Shown: positions 4,907 through 10,296 of the stretch, in pieces
Numbering within the stretch: the stretch's first letter is position 1
Layout: each line of letters begins with the position of its first letter
Origin: Candidatus Poribacteria bacterium
Lineage (GTDB): Bacteria; Poribacteria; WGA-4E; WGA-3G
DNA: 10,296 bases
Reading direction: 5' to 3'
NCBI GenBank assembly: GCA_009845505.1
Contig: VXZL01000115.1
Location: 4,852 to 15,147 of the forward strand
The notes under the pieces: model-generated
Told to the model about the DNA's origin: nothing
Seen by the model: the letters and a program-made list of their open reading frames with translations, nothing else
Databases searched by the model: none
Made by a program: the position numbers and the translations under genes

Positions 4907-7456
4907 TTACAAACCCCTCCTACCAGAAGAACCACCAGAGGTTTTAGTAAATTGGATACTCGCTTGCACCAGTTTGTCCGGTTGCGTCCTCGCAAACGTT
5001 AACTGACAAATCGGAGCGTCCCACTTATGTTGATAATCGCTCCCGTAAGTCGCGACACCTACCGGTAAATATCCAGCCGGTACATGAATAAAGCAGGTGC
5101 TATCTACCTGTCTAAGTGGCTGGCAGACGAGCAAGTAACTTTGGCTGTGACCATCCCAACCTGCAGATAGAATCTCAACCGCTCCTTGGGCGTAGTGCAT
5201 ATCAGTTGCAAGGAGTTGCGGGACGCTCTGCTCTTCACGAAAACAGAGCAACTTAACAGAACGCGGCGGGATATTAAGTAAATCCAAACTATGTGAAATC
5301 TTGCCGAGGTACTGACGCATCCAGAAATCGTGAACGAGATACTCTTTGGATTCACCAAGTCCAAGGACATCGAGTTCAAAGTAAGCATCATCTTCGTGGT
5401 CATTCCAATTGAAGACTGCTACAAGGTGCCACGCCTCGTTCGGTGTCGAAATCGGTAGGCTCCAGATTCGCGGGAAGGGTTCATCATAAAGATCCACGGG
5501 TTTAGCAGCGTTACCCAAGAGCGGGAAGATCCGCGCTAAATCCGCCGCCCGCGACGCAGTAAGCGCGGTTAATCGGTCGCTGCAGAAGACAGCCCCCCCA
5601 CTCAACGCTGCCGCTGTCATCTCCACAATCGCCTCATTGACAGGTCTCGGTTCATCAACAGCGAGTTCGCCGAAGACATGTTGCCAGAGGAAATTATGCT
5701 CTCGGATATGCGCTGCATATCTGCGCAAACGGTGCTTTGTACCTCGTGGGTGGTGCCAGGGATCATTGATGCGGTTTGAAGTGGCCACGCTCGAAAACGG
5801 AGGGTTGAGAAGCGGTGCATTCAATGACATATTCCCAAGGCAAGGTCCCGTGACAGCATTGTACCCAGCAAGAAGGACTTCCTTCTCAGTAGATGTGTTT
5901 TCCGAACGTGCCTCTTTAATAGCATCCGTCAGTAACTCTCCAGCAAGACGATAGAGTTGAACAGATGTGAGGGTTTTATCGTGCCAGTGCAAGTTGTGTT
6001 CACTGTTAGTAAGCACTGTCGTATACGCTGTGAAATCTACATTGATGAGTGAACATCCATACTCGTTGACTATCTGTTTAATCTGTTTACGGATATGTTG
6101 CCGTACTTCAGGGTGGGAAACATCCAGCAGTGCGACTTCGGTACTTCCTTCCGACAGATGCGTTGTGGTGGGTTTGTAGCCATTACGTTCCGAATGCCGC
6201 CGCGACTTTCTTCTTCCATTTCGAGCTACGGCCGCTTCTTGTATGCAGTAATCTGGGTGTTTCTGGACAAGTTCCGAATCAGGCACTGCGCAAAACGGGT
6301 TAATCCGAACTGCTGTCTTAAACCCTTTTGTTTCGATGTGGCTGAGCACGGCTCGCAGATTGTTGGAAACTGTTTGTGCTTCTGGATCCTCTCCATTCAG
6401 CACATAAGTCCCAAATCGCGATGCTAATCCAGGGTCTAATTGAATATAATTTATCCCTCCAAGGAAGTTGGGTTGAAAGAACCGGTTTTCCATGAGTTCG
6501 TCGGTTTGGGTTAAGATAGTATTCGCGTCCAACGAAAGTTGCGCGGGGGAAAGGTTCCAAGCGGTAATCGGTCTATCATACCCAGGCGAGGTGAGCGGTT
6601 CAGGACAATCGTTCTTGCGTGCTAACATCTGCGTGTAGTGTTCGTAGCACGCTGCAGCACTTCCCGAAAAGTTGAGATACACAGTCTCCGAGGTAATCTC
6701 TTCCCCAAAATCGCATCGCTGTTTACATAGATGATAGAGTGCCCAAGGATTAGCACCAGCTGTTGATGTCCTTTTATAGGATTTGGAGTTGGATGCAGAC
6801 TTCCCTCGACAGCCGATTTGGATACGGGGCCACCATTTCTCTGTCGTCAGAAATCCAAAAACAAAGGTCTTGCCGCTCTTGGTATCGTGAAGCACACCAT
6901 CGTGGCACGGATGTCTGGTATCTGTTTCGCTCAAGAGAAAGCCGTCATAGAGTCTTCTACTCACACCAGGGGAGATAGGTGGCATGTTAATAAATAGATG
7001 GCAATCCGCAGGAGCCTTGCCAACCAACACAGCACCACGATTCGTGGAAACACCAAGTACCGTTAAATTTTCTAACTGGACCGGACGCTCTTGATTGAGG
7101 TTCTCAACACCCACTTTCAGCAGGATAGATGGCTGTGTAGGGTAGCAATTGAGGTAGGTATTTATCCGTATATCCTTCCCTTTTGCTTCATGTGAGAAAC
7201 ATATCTGGTAATATGTCCCAAAAACATCTGTTTGCGGAAACGCCGTGATAAATTCCGAGTTACCAGCATCTTCAGTTTTGATAACGCTTCCGTCATCAAG
7301 GGTTATCTGTGCACATCCATTGCGGATAATTGTGTCGCCACTCTCATCAATGTAATCCCATGTTCCTTTTGAAAGGTTGAATTTAATCTCAAACTTACTA
7401 TGTTCTATCACGACAAGGTTTCCGCGTCGTGAAACAGCTACATCGTCTGGTTTCAT
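4907..7456 (-). CDS. GH36-like glycoside hydrolase (alpha-galactosidase type, clan GH-D)
   Basis: The protein has 849 residues and no signal peptide, so it is probably cytoplasmic. Residues 1-290 form a beta-rich N-terminal domain (a super-sandwich in GH36). The TIM barrel follows: Y-I-Q-L-D (337-341), G-F-K-T-A-V-R-I-N-P-F (378-388), L-D-V-S-H-P-E-V-R (444-452), and I-N-V-D-F (471-475) with D474 as the likely nucleophile. D565 in S-N-R-I-N-D-P-W-H is a candidate acid/base, and G-G-A-V-F-C-S-D-R-L is at 620-629. The C-terminal beta domain has V-H-D-F-W (708-712) and A-T-D-M-H-Y-A-Q-G (750-758), typical of this clan. A basic stretch at 413-428, N-G-R-R-K-S-R-R-H-S-E-R-N-G-Y-K, interrupts the barrel. 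The ATG is 3 nt after the bicupin stop, with AAGGAA at 7465-7470. Family is likely; substrate is not determined. Confidence 0.72.
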   Translation of the reverse strand: MKPDDVAVSRRGNLVVIEHSKFEIKFNLSKGTWDYIDESGDTIIRNGCAQITLDDGSVIKTEDAGNSEFITAFPQTDVFGTYYQICFSHEAKGKDIRINTYLNCYPTQPSILLKVGVENLNQERPVQLENLTVLGVSTNRGAVLVGKAPADCHLFINMPPISPGVSRRLYDGFLLSETDTRHPCHDGVLHDTKSGKTFVFGFLTTEKWWPRIQIGCRGKSASNSKSYKRTSTAGANPWALYHLCKQRCDFGEEITSETVYLNFSGSAAACYEHYTQMLARKNDCPEPLTSPGYDRPITAWNLSPAQLSLDANTILTQTDELMENRFFQPNFLGGINYIQLDPGLASRFGTYVLNGEDPEAQTVSNNLRAVLSHIETKGFKTAVRINPFCAVPDSELVQKHPDYCIQEAAVARNGRRKSRRHSERNGYKPTTTHLSEGSTEVALLDVSHPEVRQHIRKQIKQIVNEYGCSLINVDFTAYTTVLTNSEHNLHWHDKTLTSVQLYRLAGELLTDAIKEARSENTSTEKEVLLAGYNAVTGPCLGNMSLNAPLLNPPFSSVATSNRINDPWHHPRGTKHRLRRYAAHIREHNFLWQHVFGELAVDEPRPVNEAIVEMTAAALSGGAVFCSDRLTALTASRAADLARIFPLLGNAAKPVDLYDEPFPRIWSLPISTPNEAWHLVAVFNWNDHEDDAYFELDVLGLGESKEYLVHDFWMRQYLGKISHSLDLLNIPPRSVKLLCFREEQSVPQLLATDMHYAQGAVEILSAGWDGHSQSYLLVCQPLRQVDSTCFIHVPAGYLPVGVATYGSDYQHKWDAPICQLTFARTQPDKLVQASIQFTKTSGGSSGRRGL

Positions 7457-7459
7457 CCA

Positions 7460-8194
7460 TTATTTTCCTTTTTTGCCGACTGCCCAACAATATATTATTG
7501 TGGTCGGTTCATCGCCTGTGTGGGAAAGTGAAAAAGTGTCTCCGGGGACGAGGAAAAGAACATCGTGTTGTTCCAACACATGCGTCTCAGCATCGGATGT
7601 CATCTCGGCACATCCATCCTTCAGCACATAGATTGATTCAGTCTGTATCGGTTCGTGTGTAAAGTGCTGGTTTTTATTGAGGTGGATGTAGTCTAAGGAG
7701 AGATGTACAGAGCCTTTGTGCGGTGAGACGACGCTTCGCCACTCAACAGACTTCCCAAAAACAGGACCGCTTCGCGCCATATTAATGACCTGAACGTTGC
7801 TCCGGTGTCCATTTTCTGGCGTTGGTGCCTCATCAGGAGTATCCCGCTCGCCTCGATAGAGTGCCATATCCGGCGGGGATTGAAAACTAATTAAGCGTGC
7901 CATGTTCGGTGTGGTGTTGACGGTTCCATGGATTTCGCCTGCGGGTACAAAAATGAGATCGCCTGCGGCAATCGGCGTGTAGACACTCCCTTGTCGGATA
8001 GCCCCACCACCTTCTAACACAACAATCGCGTCTTCAGAGGCATCATGATAATGCTGTGTGAATTCCTGATCTGGCGCGTGAAGCCCATGGTTCAGTGTAA
8101 TTTGCGTTGAACCCATATCCGGATGCACAACACGCCAATTTTTACCTTTGCCCATCTGGAAAGGTGTTCCGGATTGGAGATTTAAGATTTTCAT
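7460..8194 (-). CDS. Bicupin (two cupin domains), function unknown
   Basis: The protein has 244 residues and two cupin barrels, about 30-105 and 155-240. The first keeps the metal ligands: H48-Y-H50 with E54 (H-x-H-x3-E) and P-A-G-E-I-H89-x3-N for the second motif, so it should bind a divalent metal. The second is degenerate: H-F-T-H-E (177-181) and E186 remain, but P-G-D-T-F-S-L-S-H has no His at the usual place. It could be a small-molecule sensor, a sugar-acid isomerase or a dioxygenase; the family is too diverse to choose. It is the first gene of the five-gene - strand operon and lies 3 nt before the GH36-like gene, whose start sits just past its TAA, suggesting linked translation. No Shine-Dalgarno site is visible; a heptamer repeat lies 11 nt upstream of the ATG. 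Confidence 0.83.
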   Translation of the reverse strand: MKILNLQSGTPFQMGKGKNWRVVHPDMGSTQITLNHGLHAPDQEFTQHYHDASEDAIVVLEGGGAIRQGSVYTPIAAGDLIFVPAGEIHGTVNTTPNMARLISFQSPPDMALYRGERDTPDEAPTPENGHRSNVQVINMARSGPVFGKSVEWRSVVSPHKGSVHLSLDYIHLNKNQHFTHEPIQTESIYVLKDGCAEMTSDAETHVLEQHDVLFLVPGDTFSLSHTGDEPTTIIYCWAVGKKGK

Positions 8195-8205
8195 ATTTTG
8201 TTTAT

Positions 8206-8240
8206 AGCAATCAGCAATTAGCAGTCAGCGGTCAGCAAAG
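8206..8240. repeat. Heptamer tandem repeat (AGCAATC/AGCAGTC type)
   Basis: Five consecutive 7-nt units in strict register on the + strand: agcaatc, agcaatt, agcagtc, agcggtc, agcaaag. The units diverge at positions 4-7 and keep AGC at 1-3. It lies in the leader of the bicupin gene, beginning 11 nt before its ATG. The rest of the 134-nt spacer (8195-8328) holds two more units, actgact-actgaaa at 8312-8325, next to the rsmD stop. I see no convincing promoter there, although one is expected for the five-gene operon. Confidence 0.75.
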
Positions 8241-8328
8241 AGGTTTTCTGTAACAATTCAACGCCAACTCGGAATATTTCAAACACGGGTAATTGCTACA
8301 AATGGTTTTTTACTGACTACTGAAAGGG

Positions 8329-8955
8329 TTATGTAGCAACCTGCCCTGACAGCTGACTGTCATTCTCCCAATGATAAAACGATACGACTGTATCCCCGTA
8401 ACGCGTTTGTCGGTCTCGGCACAAATTCCCAACAGTGTCCGGCATAACAGCCTGTTTTGCATGTTCAACAAGCAACGTACCACCGATTGTAAGCAGCACG
8501 GTCTTCGCAAGCAGTGCTAAACTGGCAGTATACAGTTCGAGAGGGTTCTGCGAACCATCCGCTAAACCAACACCGTAGGGTGGATCAAAATAGATAACTT
8601 CAAACGTAGCTGCCCGTTTATGAAGGGACCCAATCCCTTTCAAAACATCACGACAAAGCAAATAGTACACCCCAGATTCAGCCGTGAGACCACAAACGTC
8701 AAGGTTTCTTTCTATAACCACAATGCATCGCGGATCTCGGTCCAAAAACGTAACATGTTTCGCGCCGCGGCTCAACGCCTCAATTCCCATGCTTCCTGTC
8801 CCAGCACAAAGGTCAAGAAAATTTGCACCAACAACCCGTTCCCGCAGGATACTAAATACCGATTCTTTTACCCGATCAGCCGTTGGACGGACAAGACGAT
8901 TCCCTTTGGGGACAACCAAACGTCTGCCTTTGAATGTGCCAGCAATGACTCTCAA
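8329..8955 (-). CDS. rsmD: 16S rRNA (guanine(966)-N(2))-methyltransferase RsmD
   Basis: The protein has 208 residues, a little longer than the usual 180-200. It transfers methyl from S-adenosylmethionine to N2 of G966 in 16S rRNA during 30S assembly. Visible motifs are R-V-I-A-G (2-6), R-P-T-A-D-R-V-K-E-S-V-F (23-34), the SAM-binding F-L-D-L-C-A-G-T-G-S-M-G-I-E-A-L (46-61) and the catalytic D-P-P-Y (124-127). The start is TTG at 8953-8955: no ATG fits, the RVIAG N-terminus is conserved, and AGAGGAG at 8964-8970 is 8 nt upstream. The start overlaps the TGA of the DUF1501 gene by 3 nt, so translation is probably coupled. The last nine residues (S-Q-L-S-G-Q-V-A-T) are encoded by heptamer-like DNA and look like an unconserved tail. 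The frequent partner coaD is not adjacent. Confidence 0.94.
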   Translation of the reverse strand: MRVIAGTFKGRRLVVPKGNRLVRPTADRVKESVFSILRERVVGANFLDLCAGTGSMGIEALSRGAKHVTFLDRDPRCIVVIERNLDVCGLTAESGVYYLLCRDVLKGIGSLHKRAATFEVIYFDPPYGVGLADGSQNPLELYTASLALLAKTVLLTIGGTLLVEHAKQAVMPDTVGNLCRDRQTRYGDTVVSFYHWENDSQLSGQVAT

Positions 8956-10256
8956 CCGAACAACTCCTCTATAACCGAACCATCGTTGACGACGCGAATC
9001 GGTCGACCGGAACGGGAGTAATTTTCCTCATCAGGATTGATCCCAAGCGCAAAGCAGAGCGACGCAAAAAGATCAGGCACCCCAACAGCACCACTGACGA
9101 CTTCACTCCCATCTTCATTAGTGCCGCCAATGACCTGTCCACCGCGTGTGCCGCCGCCTGCAACAACAGTAGACCAACCGTTGGTATGGTGATCTCTCCC
9201 ATCGTTGTTGTTAATCCGTGGTGTACGTCCGAATTCACCGAGCCATAACACAACAGTCTTGTCAAGGAGCTCGCGTTCGGATAAGTCCTTCAGAAGGGTT
9301 GCGAACGCTGGATCTACGACATTCAAGAGTTCTTTGGTCCGCTCAAAGTTATTTTGGTGGGTATCCCACCCGTCTAACGAGACCTCCACGAATTTAACCC
9401 CGGCTTCCACAAGCCGCCGCGCCATCAGACACCCCTGACCAAACTTATTCATACCGTAGGCTTCGCGTACAGCGAGCGGTTCCTCGTTAAGTTGGAACGC
9501 ATCTATTTTAGGGGAATTGATGAGTTGATCGGCTTTTTTATAAATCGCTTCGTGCGCCTCCGTGCTGCGTCCAGTCCGCTTGGCAATAAAATCCTTTTCA
9601 ATGGTTCTAAGCATCTTGAGGCGTTCCCGAAAACGGTGTGTGTCCATCTGTGCCGGATACGAGAGATCTTCCACTGGACGCATCGAGTCGTTGACGACAA
9701 ATGGATCGTGCGTGGCACCGAGAAAACCACCAGAGTATGTTGGGGCATTAATATTAACGCAACTTGGAAGGTCAGATAAACTATCGTCAAGGTAGTAAGA
9801 GGTGAGCGAACCGAGGGTTGGATGTCTGACTGCCCCCCCCGGCGCGTATCCTGTATGCAGTAAGTAGCGTGCGCGCTCATGATTCCCTTCACGGGAAATC
9901 ATCGAACGAATGATAGAGAGATGGTGTGCCTGTTCGGCAATCTGAGGGAGATGCTTAGACACTTCGATACCTTCAACGCTCGTCGGAATCGCTGCAAAGG
10001 GACCGCCGTTTTTGGTGTCGGGTTTAGGGTCGAACGTGTCTAATTGACTCGCGCCGCCATTCATGAACAGGACGATGCAATGCTCGGCACGTGGCAGAAC
10101 ATCCTCAAGCTCCGCGAGGCTGCTGGAGCCGAAGTGTTGCATCGCGACGAGTCCGAGAAAACTCGTGAGACCGCTCTTGAAAAAGCAGCGTCGCGAGATT
10201 TCTTTATGCCATAATTCGGGGGTATCGTATTCTGGCACCCACAATTTTGCGTCCAT
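8952..10256 (-). CDS. DUF1501 domain protein with Tat-type signal (sulfatase/phosphatase-like fold)
   Basis: The protein has 434 residues from the ATG at 10256. A second in-frame ATG at 10271 is rejected because it overlaps the GAGGAG at 10264-10269, which sits 7 nt before 10256. Near the N-terminus S-R-R-C-F-F-K (21-27) precedes a hydrophobic stretch (28-40), a twin-arginine export signal, so the protein probably folds in the cytoplasm and is exported. Conserved DUF1501 segments follow: F-M-N-G-G-A-S-Q-L-D-T-F-D-P-K (64-78), G-N-H-E-R-A-R (124-130), G-W-D-T-H (296-300), E-F-G-R-T-P-R (341-347) and G-R-D-H-H (353-357). These give likely Asp/His metal ligands related to the alkaline phosphatase/sulfatase superfamily. 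Substrate is unknown. In Planctomycetota and allies such genes often follow DUF1549/DUF1553 genes, which could lie beyond the right edge. It overlaps rsmD by 3 nt. Confidence 0.92.
   Translation of the reverse strand: MDAKLWVPEYDTPELWHKEISRRCFFKSGLTSFLGLVAMQHFGSSSLAELEDVLPRAEHCIVLFMNGGASQLDTFDPKPDTKNGGPFAAIPTSVEGIEVSKHLPQIAEQAHHLSIIRSMISREGNHERARYLLHTGYAPGGAVRHPTLGSLTSYYLDDSLSDLPSCVNINAPTYSGGFLGATHDPFVVNDSMRPVEDLSYPAQMDTHRFRERLKMLRTIEKDFIAKRTGRSTEAHEAIYKKADQLINSPKIDAFQLNEEPLAVREAYGMNKFGQGCLMARRLVEAGVKFVEVSLDGWDTHQNNFERTKELLNVVDPAFATLLKDLSERELLDKTVVLWLGEFGRTPRINNNDGRDHHTNGWSTVVAGGGTRGGQVIGGTNEDGSEVVSGAVGVPDLFASLCFALGINPDEENYSRSGRPIRVVNDGSVIEELFG
8964..8970 (-). promoter_or_regulatory. Shine-Dalgarno site supporting the TTG start of rsmD
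   Basis: AGAGGAG on the - strand lies inside the last codons of the DUF1501 gene, 8 nt before the TTG at 8955. This supports the unusual start and coupled translation of the two genes. Confidence 0.7.
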
Positions 10257-10263
10257 GTTCACT

Positions 10264-10269
10264 CTCCTC
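10264..10269 (-). promoter_or_regulatory. Shine-Dalgarno site deciding the DUF1501 start
   Basis: GAGGAG on the - strand is 7 nt before the ATG at 10256 and overlaps the alternative ATG at 10271, so the downstream start is favoured. Confidence 0.7.
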
Positions 10270-10296
10270 ATCTATTGCATGCACACTATTTTAACA

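Noticed and set aside
5637..6427. Several + strand open frames of 70-110 codons
   Set aside because: All are antisense to the GH36-like gene, with shadow-like composition and no recognisable domain.
8206..8325. CRISPR array
   Set aside because: Repeat units are 7 nt and contiguous, with no spacers and no cas genes in the window.
8620..9021. 133-codon + strand open frame
   Set aside because: It is antisense to rsmD and the DUF1501 3' end, both firmly recognised, and has no motif or Shine-Dalgarno site.
10257..10271. Longer DUF1501 start at the ATG at 10271
   Set aside because: That ATG overlaps the GAGGAG site, which is ideally spaced for the ATG at 10256.

Overview
The window looks like bacterial chromosome from an uncultured, heterotrophic lineage of the Candidatus Poribacteria / Planctomycetota-like kind. 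This rests on the gene set (a Tat-exported DUF1501 protein, a Gfo/Idh/MocA oxidoreductase, a bicupin, a GH36-like glycosidase), on mixed ATG/GTG/TTG starts with Shine-Dalgarno sites, and on short palindromic and heptamer repeats in the spacers. The repeat style resembles what I remember from Poribacteria genomes. That is recollection, so treat the taxon as a hint only.

Layout. On the + strand, the 3' part of a Gfo/Idh/MocA oxidoreductase enters from the left and ends at 905. Every other gene is on the - strand. Positions 906-1069 separate two converging genes and hold a perfect palindromic element (978-1038) that can fold into a three-way junction. Next comes a lone gene (1070-2089) with a C-terminal GIY-YIG/T5orf172-type nuclease domain and an unrecognised N-terminal region. 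The spacer upstream of it (2090-2263) holds another hairpin and an 11-bp direct repeat that shares a TTCGTAG box with the palindrome.

From 8194 down to 2264, five - strand genes form an apparent operon with gaps of 3, 5, 47 and 17 nt: bicupin, GH36-like alpha-galactosidase-type hydrolase, family 4-like [4Fe-4S] uracil-DNA glycosylase, HAL2-type 3'(2'),5'-bisphosphate nucleotidase, and a zinc-type medium-chain dehydrogenase. Upstream of it (10256-8329) a DUF1501 protein gene and rsmD overlap by 3 nt, with rsmD starting at TTG. Heptamer repeats fill the bicupin leader and the spacer before the nucleotidase.

How the genes may work together. The hydrolase, bicupin, dehydrogenase and the oxidoreductase at the left edge fit sugar or polyol catabolism. 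The glycosylase and the nucleotidase are housekeeping repair and sulfur/nucleotide-turnover enzymes that appear to have been caught in the same transcript. I see no CRISPR array, tRNA, rRNA, transposase or recognisable defence cassette. The least explained items are the nuclease-domain protein between repeats, the altered active-site motif of the glycosylase, and the placement of the repeats relative to start codons.
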